From positions 1 through 25,311 of IMG/VR virus record IMGVR_UViG_3300020187_000194: 25,311 nucleotides of DNA; one strand, 5' to 3'. How positions within the stretch are numbered: position 1 is the stretch's first letter; each line of letters begins with the position of its first letter. Below the pieces are notes generated by a model that worked only from the letters and a program-made list of their open reading frames with translations, made no database searches and had not been told where the DNA came from. The position numbers were made by a program, and so were the translations under genes. The stretch comes from a virus. This document shows, in pieces, positions 1-7,021 of this stretch.

Positions 1-423
1 CTTTTCCATACCTCCATATCCAATACCATTCCAGTAATAGAAATCAGCATAAGGTAATTCCTCATCTTCTAAGAATTCAGGTAAGTAAAGCATATCATCA
101 TTTACTTTAAATAACCATTCTATATCGTTTTCTTTACAATGATCAAATATAGCACCATCTAGATCTAATGTACCAAATGTATGCCCTCTATTTACGTCTA
201 AATCGATAAATTTAACATTTTTATAATGGTTTAACCATACATTGTGATGACGATGTCTTAATTCGTCAAATGCGTAATTTGCTGCTACAATAATACCTTC
301 GAATTCATCAAATATTTTTTTATTTGTAAAAATATATTCTTCTAGTGAATTTAATTTTGTATCGCTGGATATATGTGTTGCTATACCCACATGACTTTTA
401 CTAATTAGTTCTAATTTATTCAT
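1..423 (-). CDS. Glycosyltransferase-like protein, N-terminal part (cut by window edge)
   Basis: An open frame of 141 codons begins with ATG at 423 and runs off the start of the window, so the C-terminus is missing. The visible part has alternating strand and helix segments typical of a GT-A fold. These include 'FEGIIVAANYAF', then 'FIDLDVNRGHTFG', then 'DIEWLFKVNDDMLYL'. The last resembles the metal-binding DxD region of family 2-like glycosyltransferases (K-V-N-D-D), and the N-R-G-H-x-x-G stretch resembles the loop before it. The start overlaps the preceding 49-aa gene by 8 bases (ATGAATAA), which implies translational coupling. In phages such enzymes modify virion proteins, DNA bases or host surface glycans; the target here is unknown. 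The fold assignment is by eye from a partial sequence. Confidence 0.5.
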   Translation of the reverse strand, partial: MNKLELISKSHVGIATHISSDTKLNSLEEYIFTNKKIFDEFEGIIVAANYAFDELRHRHHNVWLNHYKNVKFIDLDVNRGHTFGTLDLDGAIFDHCKENDIEWLFKVNDDMLYLPEFLEDEELPYADFYYWNGIGYGGMEK

Positions 424-565
424 TTCTATTGTTTAAGTTGTTTAAATATTCTTGTCTTTTATCACACCCACAGTCTTCCTTGCTTATGAATTTGTATAAT
501 AACCATTGTATTCCTGTATAATAAGTTATTCTTTCTATTATATCTCCTAGTTTAAAATCTTTCAT
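416..565 (-). CDS. Small Cys-containing phage protein, 49 aa
   Basis: This short gene reads from ATG at 565 to TAA at 416-418. It begins MKDFKLGDIIERITYYTG and ends near CGCDKRQEYLNNLNN. The pattern, a G-D-I-I-E-x-I helix with a T-G-I turn followed by C-G-C-D-K-R, resembles a small protein I recall from Bacteroidetes phages ('LGD-x-IE...TGI...DCGCDxRK'). Its function is unknown. It overlaps the upstream 76-aa gene by 14 bases and the downstream glycosyltransferase-like gene by 8 bases, so it is part of a tightly packed operon. The two cysteines could bind metal, but a single C-x-C pair would need a partner. No Shine-Dalgarno sequence is visible. Confidence 0.7.
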   Translation of the reverse strand: MKDFKLGDIIERITYYTGIQWLLYKFISKEDCGCDKRQEYLNNLNNRNE

Positions 566-782
566 ATAAGTCTGTTCTATTGGGTTTTCTTGTTTTATCT
601 GGATCTACTTTACGTTGTCTTACTCGTTCAGCTGCTTTATCTGCTCGTTTTTGTTCTAATTCTAATTGTTTAGCATTCCACAATTCAAATGTCTCTTCAT
701 ACTTACCCCTCTGTTCCTCGAGTGCTTTCATAACTTTTTTTTTATTCTTTATTTTTTGTCTTCTTTTGTAATAAGATTCCAT
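552..782 (-). CDS. Small charged helical protein, 76 aa, unknown function
   Basis: This gene encodes a very basic and highly charged protein. Residues 1-16 are rich in Lys and Arg, and residues 20-55 (EEQRGKYEETFELWNAKQLE and onward) are predicted by eye to be one long helix or short coiled coil. Its ATG overlaps the stop of the 2-oxoglutarate oxygenase gene by one base (TAATG), a clear sign of operon coupling, and that supports the start at 782. I do not recognise the family. The composition would fit a nucleic-acid-binding or structural accessory protein, but that is inference only. An opposite-strand frame over the same bases is hydrophobic and looks like a shadow. Confidence 0.65.
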   Translation of the reverse strand: MESYYKRRQKIKNKKKVMKALEEQRGKYEETFELWNAKQLELEQKRADKAAERVRQRKVDPDKTRKPNRTDLYERF

Positions 783-2002
783 TATATCATTCTAATATGC
801 GATTTTTTCTTTGGCTTTGGTTTATCTGCTATTTTATAATGTACGTAAAAATTAATGTAACTCCAACCTTTAAATGGTTTTGTTCTACCATGTTTTTGTC
901 TAGCGCCTTCATAATATAATGATTGTCCTGCTTTCAATTCTATAGGATACATTTTAGTATTCTCTAATTCTAATTCAATTGGCCAATCTTCATCTTTATA
1001 ATATGTTACACTAAAAGATACTTGATGTGTATCTTGTCTATCCCTATGAGATTTTAATACAGCTCCATGTTTATATTCTCTTAAACCATATATAAATGTA
1101 GGTTCTAATTTTTGACCTGATAAACGTTCAGCAATAGGAAGATATATTTCATGTATTTTATTTCTTACATCAACATAATCATCAAGTGAATATACTTCTG
1201 ATTGCCCATTAATTTCTGTTATACCTGTTTCTATTTTACTATTACCTTTCTCTTGCATCATAATAGTAGTAAGCATATTAGTTACCTCTTGAGGTGTGTC
1301 TATAACATGATATTCTGCATTACTAAATTTAGGTGGTAGCCCTTGTTGCTCAGTCATATACTCATTATATAAACGCGTATCTTCCTCATAATCAAACACA
1401 TTTTCACGTGCCCAAAATGTTAAAATATATTTTTTACCTACTTTAACTTCATCACCTGAATGTTTAGCTCTAATATCAGGTTCACCTTTATCATTTAAAT
1501 TATCCCATTTAATTGCTGTACCAGTAAAAGGCATAAATGATTCATTTAGATTAGGGAATGATGTTGATCCACCTTCTAAATCAAAATTAAGATATACCAT
1601 TAATGTTTTAACTCTATTACCTGATGCTAAACCAAATTTAATTAAGTTAGCAGCATCAAATCCATCTTGATGAACATCGAATTTACCTCCTTTATGATAT
1701 AATTGTGCTTGTACAGGTTCTATATTATTGAAATGTATACCTAATTCCTTAGCTACCTTTTTCTTTAGGTTAATAACCATTTTATCACAATCACATAACG
1801 CTACTGTCTGAGATATTCTAGTATTATTTGTTGTTATTTTACCATCTACACCTATTGTAGAATCTATTTTATCTGATTTATCTATCAGCTCTACAAATTT
1901 AGCTGCTTCATCAAATGTTATAAACTGAGGTATTAATTCTAGATTGAAGTCACTATTTGACGTCTTTCCCATTATTGCTTTTATTGAATCGTTTTTTTCC
2001 AT
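782..2002 (-). CDS. Tandem double 2-oxoglutarate/Fe(II)-dependent oxygenase
   Basis: A 406-aa protein with two consecutive 2OG-Fe(II) oxygenase domains. Domain 1 (about residues 90-200) resembles prolyl 4-hydroxylase. It has the iron ligands H111-x-D113 in 'DVHQDGFD' and a distal His at H181 in 'AKHSGDEV', with K190 and K191 near the usual 2-oxoglutarate-binding position. The core strand 'MVYLNFDLEGGSTSFP' is typical. Domain 2 (about 300-392) has H319-x-D321 in 'KSHRDRQD' and H371 with R373 in 'QKHGRTKPFKGW'. Both triads look intact, so both may be active. Such enzymes hydroxylate proteins or nucleic-acid bases using 2-oxoglutarate and O2; the substrate is unknown. An in-frame ATG at 1972 after an A-rich leader is an alternative start. 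The C-terminus is Lys/Pro-rich. Confidence 0.85.
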   Translation of the reverse strand: MEKNDSIKAIMGKTSNSDFNLELIPQFITFDEAAKFVELIDKSDKIDSTIGVDGKITTNNTRISQTVALCDCDKMVINLKKKVAKELGIHFNNIEPVQAQLYHKGGKFDVHQDGFDAANLIKFGLASGNRVKTLMVYLNFDLEGGSTSFPNLNESFMPFTGTAIKWDNLNDKGEPDIRAKHSGDEVKVGKKYILTFWARENVFDYEEDTRLYNEYMTEQQGLPPKFSNAEYHVIDTPQEVTNMLTTIMMQEKGNSKIETGITEINGQSEVYSLDDYVDVRNKIHEIYLPIAERLSGQKLEPTFIYGLREYKHGAVLKSHRDRQDTHQVSFSVTYYKDEDWPIELELENTKMYPIELKAGQSLYYEGARQKHGRTKPFKGWSYINFYVHYKIADKPKPKKKSHIRMI

Positions 2003-2108
2003 TGTCGTAATTTATTGGTAAATCATTGTTTATTAAATAATTAGCATAATCAACATCTATAATAGTTCCTTTAGGTGTTGGTTTAGCCTTAGGCTTTAGT
2101 CTTATCAT
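1953..2108 (-). CDS. Small basic protein, 51 aa, unknown
   Basis: I chose the ATG at 2108 (MIRLKPKAKPTPKGT), two bases after the stop of the upstream membrane-protein gene, over an in-frame ATG at 2135 that would overlap that gene by 26 bases. The protein starts with a Lys/Pro-rich stretch, followed by 'IIDVDYANYLINNDLPINYDNGKKRF'. Its 3' end overlaps the start of the oxygenase gene by 50 bases if that gene starts at 2002, or 20 bases if it starts at 1972. I do not recognise a family. A genuine gene is likely because it fills the gap between two good genes in the same operon. Confidence 0.5.
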   Translation of the reverse strand: MIRLKPKAKPTPKGTIIDVDYANYLINNDLPINYDNGKKRFNKSNNGKDVK

Positions 2109-2109
2109 T

Positions 2110-2367
2110 TTATTTTTTCGTTTTGGTTGTGTCATTTTGTAACTCTTTAAGGTATGCTCTTACCTGTTGTCTGATATATTTTCTATATTGAGGGTTCATT
2201 TCTTTAAATACATCATATACTTCATCCCTTACTCTGGATTTAGTAAATACAAATGTAATTTTTCTATAACCAAATTTTTTAATTTGTTCCCATTTAAAAT
2301 ATATAATTGTTCCTAATACTGATAATACTGAGGTTGCGGCTACAAATAGCCAATACGTTGTTTCCAT
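2110..2367 (-). CDS. Small single-span membrane protein, 85 aa
   Basis: Residues 5-24 (TYWLFVAATSVLSVLGTIIY) form one clear hydrophobic transmembrane segment. It is followed by a positively charged cytoplasmic-type tail of about 60 residues (FKWEQIKKFGYRK and 'YRKYIRQQVRAYLKELQ'), which suggests the N-terminus faces out. The stop of the sigma-like gene abuts the ATG with no gap, so the two are probably cotranscribed. It lacks the features of a typical holin with two or three spans, although a one-span holin or spanin-like role cannot be excluded. The function is unknown. Confidence 0.6.
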   Translation of the reverse strand: METTYWLFVAATSVLSVLGTIIYFKWEQIKKFGYRKITFVFTKSRVRDEVYDVFKEMNPQYRKYIRQQVRAYLKELQNDTTKTKK

Positions 2368-2943
2368 TTATTTTAGTTTTTGTTTTAATTTATTTAGTGC
2401 TTTTTTTATATCCTTACTCAATTGTTGCTGGTGTATTTGTGTTTTATTGCTTATATCTTCTATACGATTTTGTTTAAAGTAATGTTCATCAATCAAATAC
2501 CTATCATAGAAATCAAGTGATGCAATTGCTTCACTTAAACCTTCTAATTGCATACTCCATTTATCTTCAGCATCAGGGTTAACATTACCAATCATTTTTG
2601 AATAATCAAAATCAGGTATTAATTCCCTGTGTTTGTACATTCGCATTCTATATTTTCTGTAAAAAGGAGATGTTGATGATTTGACTGATAGCGCCATACA
2701 CCTTGTTAAATATTTCTCTAGTGATGGTGCATTCTTGCTGGGTGTAGTAACAATTGTATATTGTTTATCAAGGTCTAATTTGTAGAAGTATTCTATTATA
2801 ATGGCAAGCAAGTCGGCTGACCAAGAGTCAGCCATGTAAGAACAAATCTTCTCTGAATTCATAACCAAGGCTGGATATAGTCTAGTAATTTCTTTATCTA
2901 TTATAACCTTTTTTTGATTGTCTCCCATTTCTTGCTTTTCCAT
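2368..2943 (-). CDS. Sigma-70-family-like transcription factor, 191 aa
   Basis: The protein has the size and layout of a short (ECF-like) sigma factor. An N-terminal helical region contains 'ITRLYPALVMNSEKICSYMA' and 'SADLLAIIIEYFYKL', in the place of sigma region 2. A C-terminal region contains 'AIASLDFYDRYLIDEHYFKQ', then 'RIEDISNKTQIHQQQLSKDI', then a basic helix. This matches the region 4 pattern: helices ending in a helix-turn-helix that reads the -35 element. Several Bacteroidetes phages carry such divergent sigma-like proteins, so a role in switching host RNA polymerase to phage promoters is plausible. Region 2 is weak by eye. The alternative is a helix-turn-helix regulator without sigma activity. 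ATG at 2928 (MGDNQKK) is another possible start. Confidence 0.5.
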   Translation of the reverse strand: MEKQEMGDNQKKVIIDKEITRLYPALVMNSEKICSYMADSWSADLLAIIIEYFYKLDLDKQYTIVTTPSKNAPSLEKYLTRCMALSVKSSTSPFYRKYRMRMYKHRELIPDFDYSKMIGNVNPDAEDKWSMQLEGLSEAIASLDFYDRYLIDEHYFKQNRIEDISNKTQIHQQQLSKDIKKALNKLKQKLK

Positions 2944-2959
2944 TGCTGTTTATGTATTG

Positions 2960-3000
2960 TTAATATACGAACCGGGTTATACGTATACACGGGATTTTCG
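2960..3000. promoter_or_regulatory. Possible operator: palindromic segment upstream of the sigma-like gene
   Basis: The short gap between the sigma-like gene and the upstream gene carries a perfect 10-base palindrome (TATACGTATA) flanked by repeats of ATACG and CGGG. Such a symmetrical, locally G+C-rich patch directly 5' of a regulatory gene could be an operator or promoter element. No -10 or -35 consensus is obvious. This is inference from position and symmetry only. Confidence 0.2.
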
Positions 3001-3014
3001 AAACATTATATGTA

Positions 3015-3548
3015 TCAGAACTCCCAACCCATAGCATCAAATTCATTTGCCTTTATTTCTCTACGTTGTGATTCTGTTATTCCAGTAAGTGGATTAGGTC
3101 TATCAGGTTTTGTAAACGTATCAAACGTATCAACCCTCGTATCACCTCCATTTCCATTCCCATTATCATCATCATTATCATTGTCATTATCATTGTCATT
3201 ATCATTGACGAAACGGTCTCGTATAATTTCTAACGGTGTCGTTACGGTATCGTTCGATGTCGTTACGGTATCGTTATTTGTTTTAACGGTATCGTTTAAT
3301 TTTTGACGATTACGTTTACCTATTTTTTTCATATTATCAGATTTCTTTTGATACATTTCAGCATCTTTGTCTAATAAGAATTCCATACTCGTCCAACACA
3401 TTTTTAGCATTGGGGTTGTTAATACTATTTCTTCACCATTTTGGTATCGAAATAAATTCATTAAAATTGTTCCTTGTTCTTCTGGGGATAGTAATTCCAT
3501 TTGCTTCCTCCAGCTGTTGTAGATGTAAAATCTTTTCTTGTTTTCCAT
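3015..3548 (-). CDS. DUF6291-like phage protein with NDTV and ND repeats
   Basis: The first ~95 residues match the DUF6291 layout found in phage replication-associated proteins. It has an aromatic start (KRFYIYNSWRKQMELLSPEE), then 'GTILMNLFRYQNGEE', then 'MLKMCWTSMEFLLDKDAEMY', then a Lys/Arg/Asn-rich linker. These proteins often stand where DnaD/replisome-organiser genes occur. The C-terminal half is unusual: four near-copies of an NDTV unit, then a run of alternating Asn and Asp that becomes Asn-Gly. It ends with a short conserved-looking tail (GITESQRREIKANEFDAMGW), which may be the binding part of a replication protein. ATG at 3548 follows an A-rich leader and has no Shine-Dalgarno sequence. 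Confidence 0.6.
   Translation of the reverse strand: MENKKRFYIYNSWRKQMELLSPEEQGTILMNLFRYQNGEEIVLTTPMLKMCWTSMEFLLDKDAEMYQKKSDNMKKIGKRNRQKLNDTVKTNNDTVTTSNDTVTTPLEIIRDRFVNDNDNDNDNDNDDDNGNGNGGDTRVDTFDTFTKPDRPNPLTGITESQRREIKANEFDAMGWEF
3158..3308 (+). repeat. Tandem repeats inside the DUF6291-like gene
   Basis: Two repeat types lie next to each other. From about 3158 to 3209 there is a six-base microsatellite of the form CATTAT/CATTGT, which encodes the Asn-Asp run on the minus strand. From about 3235 to 3300 a longer unit containing CGGTATCGTT occurs four times in diverged form and encodes the NDTV units. Such tracts can vary in copy number by slipped-strand mispairing. Confidence 0.8.
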
Positions 3549-3661
3549 TGTTATTTATTATTAAAAGGTAAAACCCAAAACTAGGCTGGTGAGAGACAGA
3601 CACTAGTAATGGGTTCTTAATATATTGTAATACAGCTCTCACTCTGTTCATATTATACATA

Positions 3662-3692
3662 CCAATATAAGAAACTTTTTGTACGAAGCCAA
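3662..3692 (-). promoter_or_regulatory. Bacteroidetes-type promoter candidate
   Basis: On the minus strand the -33 element TTGG (bases 3689-3692) is followed after 19 bases by TATATTGG (3662-3669). The latter matches seven of eight positions of the flavobacterial -7 consensus TAnnTTTG. It lies about 115 bases upstream of the DUF6291-like gene and just downstream of the terminator-like hairpin, the right place to start the non-structural operon. The match is one sequence long and not proven. Confidence 0.4.
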
Positions 3693-3717
3693 GTTATTTT
3701 TTAGAGAAGAAAGTGAT

Positions 3718-3745
3718 GAGCAATACCTGTGGCGGGGTATTGCTC
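3718..3745. terminator. Strong hairpin, probable terminator after the fibre/lectin genes
   Basis: The arms GAGCAATACC (3718-3727) and GGTATTGCTC (3736-3745) are perfectly complementary over 10 bp, with an 8-base loop. On the minus strand the hairpin follows the lectin gene by about 100 bases and is followed by CATCACTTTCTTCTC, a pyrimidine-rich but not pure T tail. On the plus strand it is followed by TTAGTTTTGTT. It may work in either direction, or it may be an RNA-stabilising hairpin. Confidence 0.6.
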
Positions 3746-3847
3746 TTAGTTTTGTTCATAGCTCAACTAATTTCACCTTAAAAACAATAAATATAAATCA
3801 AATAACATGATTAATATAAGTAAGGTATTTGGCTAAGCCACGCTATT

Positions 3848-4669
3848 TTATACAGTTGGTGCTGCTGTTTTATAAGGATGTGTTACTGGTAAATCTCCTT
3901 CAGTTCCCCATTTCCAAGCTAAGTATCCTTCTACTTTTTGATAAGTAGCATCTGTAACCTCAAAATTAAAAAATACTAACTCATTAATTCTACCTGCAAA
4001 GTTATAATAATTACCACTAAACCTTCCAAGAGCAAAACCAAAATTACCCCCAACCTTAAGATCGGTTGTATTGGTATTAGTGGCTATATATTCTCCTCCA
4101 TTTAAACTAACTAATTTCCCAGCTGCTCTATTTAATCCTGTAATTACAGCATCTTGGGTAGTTGAATAAGCAGGTATAGTTTTATCTAAATCATTTGCGA
4201 ATTGACCTAATCTAAGTCTAGTACTGTTATCATATCCTAAGTGTATTACACCATTTGGATTTCCACCAGTTCCCCCACTAACAGCCCCAACAACTTGATT
4301 TTGAGTTTGGCTGTTATATCTTGCATGATGACCAATAATAGCATATTTAACACCACAAATTGCAGTACCTAAAGCTTGTTGATCTAAAAATCCATATCCT
4401 CTAGCTGAAGAACCAAATGTACCCAATTCAATAGAATTAAGTCCATTAACTAATGCTGTAGCATATGTAGGGTTAAAACTACCTGTTTGTGTAGCAGTAT
4501 AACCATTTCCACTTTTATCATCCCAAGCTGTTACGTCAGTTCCACTTAGTGTAACAGTACTTGCGTCAGCGGCATCATACCAAGCTGTAGTAGTAATATC
4601 TGCTGGTGTCCATAATGTTGCTCCACTTGGTTGTGCTCCTAATAATGATATTCCTGTGCTTATAAACAT
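3848..4669 (-). CDS. Concanavalin A-like (LamG-type) lectin-domain virion protein
   Basis: A 273-aa protein. After about 15 N-terminal residues a jelly-roll domain starts with 'WTPADITTTAWYDAADASTV' and 'VTAWDDKSGNGYTATQ', the usual opening of LamG/concanavalin-A-like domains in marine phage structural proteins. It continues through 'NSIELG' and 'LNGGEYIATNTNTTDLKVGG'. It closes with 'AGRINELVFFN' and 'VEGYLAWKWGTEGDLPVTHPYK', the standard C-terminal signature 'EGYLAxKWG...LPxxHPYK'. The domain binds glycans, so this is probably a decorating or receptor-binding protein displayed near the fibre encoded just upstream. It is the last gene before the hairpin at 3718. The start follows an A/T-rich leader. 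Confidence 0.8.
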   Translation of the reverse strand: MFISTGISLLGAQPSGATLWTPADITTTAWYDAADASTVTLSGTDVTAWDDKSGNGYTATQTGSFNPTYATALVNGLNSIELGTFGSSARGYGFLDQQALGTAICGVKYAIIGHHARYNSQTQNQVVGAVSGGTGGNPNGVIHLGYDNSTRLRLGQFANDLDKTIPAYSTTQDAVITGLNRAAGKLVSLNGGEYIATNTNTTDLKVGGNFGFALGRFSGNYYNFAGRINELVFFNFEVTDATYQKVEGYLAWKWGTEGDLPVTHPYKTAAPTV

Positions 4670-4689
4670 AAATTACGTTATATAATTAA

Positions 4690-7020
4690 TTAGCTATAAT
4701 CTTGTGTAGCGTTTGTTAATAATGTAGTTCCATCGTATGATACACATGATAGTATATCAATTGCATTTGCTGTTGTTGTTAATGTTGGTGCAGTTCCTCC
4801 TGGGAATTTAAATTCAGGATCAAATGTTATTGTACCACCACCTGCAGCATTTTGTGTTATTTGAATATTTACTACTTGTCCTTTATTTATACCAACAGGT
4901 ACTAAGTGAGTATTTCCTGCATCAGCAGCAATTTCAAATGTATTTGATTCCTGTAATTGTATAGATGCTGTATTACTTATTACTGTTTCTGTTACAACAT
5001 TATTTAATGCTGAACCTGTAAGAACAAGTCCTGGATTTTCTGTACTTCCACCTGCAGGGATTCTAATTCCTCCACTTACTACTTCTAAATTTGGAACATA
5101 TACTGTTTCATTTTTAGTAGCTGTTATATTTTTACCACCTAGAATTGCTGAGGCTGTAACTGCTGTTGATATTGAATTATTTTGTCCTCCTATAATTCCT
5201 GAAAACTCTGCACCTGGACTACTTACAGAATTATTATTACCACCTAGTAAATACGTTCTAACACCTTGTAGTGATTGTTGATAACCACCTAATATTACTG
5301 ATGTATCTGCGTTTGTTATACTAGCTGCTGCTGATGCAAATATACCTGAGAATCCACTATTAATAGTATTTCCTTCTCCACCTGCAATAACTGAAGTATC
5401 TCCTGAAACTGTATGTCCTGTACCTGATAAAACAGCTGCATCTGTACTATTAACTGTATGATTTGATCCTAATGCTGCTGCTGCTCCTGCAACTAATGTA
5501 TTTGAACCATTTTGTTGACCTGCACTTAATGGACCTCTTATTGCTGTTGATCCTGTTACTACTAATGAACCTGTAATTTCTGCTGATCCTGTAAATGGGA
5601 AAGCAGATCCTCCTCCACCTCCGGCAGCCCATTCAATTCCACCATTAGCATTAGATGTTAATACTTGTGCTGATGAACCAGTACTTGCAGTAGAATCATA
5701 TAGATTTACTTGTCTTGTGTTTATTTTTCTTTCAATAATAGGAACGAATGCTGAACCAGAATACATTTGTAATGCCATCTTATCATCATCCATTCTTATT
5801 GCTATACCTGTATCCAGAGATGTATTTGCAAATGTTATACTACCTGTTTCGTTTATATTTTCATGTTGATATCTTGCACTTCTACTACCTCTATCTAACA
5901 TTATCCAATCTCCATTAGATTGGTTTGTTTTATCTATTTTAAATTGGGAACCAGCACCACCTTGACCTACAAATATCTCTAAGTCTCTTTCAGCTTTGAT
6001 TTGCATGTTAGTAGCTGTTTGTGATTTGATTATACCAACATTAGAACCTTCAAATGTTAATGTAGGTCCATCATTATATGAAGATTGTGCATCATCTCGT
6101 ATTACTAATGTTGCATTAACTCCTGGTTCATTTCTTGAAACAATCATTGAACCTGTAACACCTAATGAACCTGTAATTTCTGCTGAACCTGTGAATGGGA
6201 AAGCATCTACTGCTCCTGCTATAAAAGAAGCTGTTAAAGCATATGATGAACTTATTGCGTTATTTACTACTAATGAAGATGACGGTACTGCTTGCGGTAC
6301 ACCATTTGAATCACCTAACCATAAATAATCTTCTTGTATGTTTGGTAAATCATTTGATCTACCAATAGCTGATACAACTATTTCTCCGTTATTTGAATTA
6401 ACTCTACCAATTATACCTACGTTTTGTATGAGGTTAGTTCCTGTTGGTTTAACGTTTGTAAATCCTCCACCTACATCAACGTATATTGTATCTCCAGTTG
6501 ACGGAGTGGTTAAACCAGTAACTGTGTCTATGTTATTAAAATCTCCTGAGTTAATGATAAATACTCTATCATTATTAACTGCATCTTCTAATACTAAACC
6601 AATTGATGGCATTTTAGTTGGATCTGAAGCATCTGCTTTTAGTACTTCAGGTAAATCTTGTCCAGCATTATAACCACTAATATATACAGGATCTCCTTTA
6701 GTTAAGGTTTCTTTTACTATAACGGGAAATTGTAAGGTATCAGCATGTAAAGCATTATCTGCTTCTTCTGAGAATAGGGCATATGATGAACTTATTGCGT
6801 TATCTGCGTTTAATGCGTGTGATGATGATACAGCATAACTAGAACTTATCGTATTATCTGCGTTTACTGCGTGAGATGAACTAATAGAATAACTAGCTGA
6901 TATAGGTATAAATTCTGTACCTGTCGCTGTAGCTAATACGTTGAAAGCACCGCTTGCGCTTGTCTGTACTAAGTTTTGAAATGATTGACTTATATAAAGT
7001 CCTGATAAATCTTGTGCCAT
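4690..7020 (-). CDS. Tail fibre / receptor-binding structural protein, 776 aa
   Basis: The N-terminal 25 residues (MAQDLSGLYISQSFQNLVQT) likely attach to the virion. Residues ~45-90 carry repeated SSSYA/SSSHA units separated by NADN. Residues ~100-235 form a globular domain with 'GDPVYISGYNAGQDLPEVLKA' and 'GLVLEDAVNNDRVFIINSGD', common in marine phage fibres. 'FPFTGSAEITGSL' occurs twice. The segment at about 510-660 has 'AAALGSNHTV', 'AVLSGTGHTV', 'SVIAGGEGNTI', 'VILGGYQQSL' and 'SGIIGGQNNSI', a spaced G-G-x-x-N-x-I pattern. This resembles the left-handed beta-roll of YadA-type trimeric adhesin heads. The C-terminal ~90 residues form a beta-rich end domain (IQLQESNTFEI and 'GGTITFDPEFKFPGG'). 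It ends one base before the connector gene. Confidence 0.8.
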   Translation of the reverse strand: MAQDLSGLYISQSFQNLVQTSASGAFNVLATATGTEFIPISASYSISSSHAVNADNTISSSYAVSSSHALNADNAISSSYALFSEEADNALHADTLQFPVIVKETLTKGDPVYISGYNAGQDLPEVLKADASDPTKMPSIGLVLEDAVNNDRVFIINSGDFNNIDTVTGLTTPSTGDTIYVDVGGGFTNVKPTGTNLIQNVGIIGRVNSNNGEIVVSAIGRSNDLPNIQEDYLWLGDSNGVPQAVPSSSLVVNNAISSSYALTASFIAGAVDAFPFTGSAEITGSLGVTGSMIVSRNEPGVNATLVIRDDAQSSYNDGPTLTFEGSNVGIIKSQTATNMQIKAERDLEIFVGQGGAGSQFKIDKTNQSNGDWIMLDRGSRSARYQHENINETGSITFANTSLDTGIAIRMDDDKMALQMYSGSAFVPIIERKINTRQVNLYDSTASTGSSAQVLTSNANGGIEWAAGGGGGSAFPFTGSAEITGSLVVTGSTAIRGPLSAGQQNGSNTLVAGAAAALGSNHTVNSTDAAVLSGTGHTVSGDTSVIAGGEGNTINSGFSGIFASAAASITNADTSVILGGYQQSLQGVRTYLLGGNNNSVSSPGAEFSGIIGGQNNSISTAVTASAILGGKNITATKNETVYVPNLEVVSGGIRIPAGGSTENPGLVLTGSALNNVVTETVISNTASIQLQESNTFEIAADAGNTHLVPVGINKGQVVNIQITQNAAGGGTITFDPEFKFPGGTAPTLTTTANAIDILSCVSYDGTTLLTNATQDYS
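5562..6205 (-). repeat. Repeated segments within the fibre gene
   Basis: The 44-base stretch at 5562-5605 recurs at 6162-6205, exactly 600 bases away, with only two mismatches; both copies encode the FPFTGSAEITGS module. A second pair, 6239-6263 and 6779-6803, is identical over 25 bases and 540 bases apart, and encodes AISSSYA. High DNA identity in an otherwise variable gene suggests recent duplication or recombination between modules. Confidence 0.8.
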
Positions 7021-7021
7021 A

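Larger units (their letters stand above)
3549..3847. other. Control region between fibre genes and non-structural genes
   Basis: No convincing gene lies in these 299 bases. The region holds a perfect 10-bp inverted repeat, a promoter candidate for the downstream minus-strand genes, and a smaller TGGCT/AGCCA inverted repeat near 3830-3840. A minus-strand frame covering 3433-3660 largely overlaps the DUF6291-like gene in another frame and has no family resemblance, so I do not call it. The hairpin probably separates late transcription from the non-structural operon. Confidence 0.55.

Noticed and set aside
3433-3660. Minus-strand 75-codon frame upstream of and overlapping the DUF6291-like gene
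   Set aside because: Half of it overlaps the better gene in another frame, it has no family resemblance, and its start falls near the promoter candidate.
5996-6673. Two adjacent plus-strand frames opposite the fibre gene
   Set aside because: Low-complexity shadows of a beta-rich gene; no initiation context or homology pattern.
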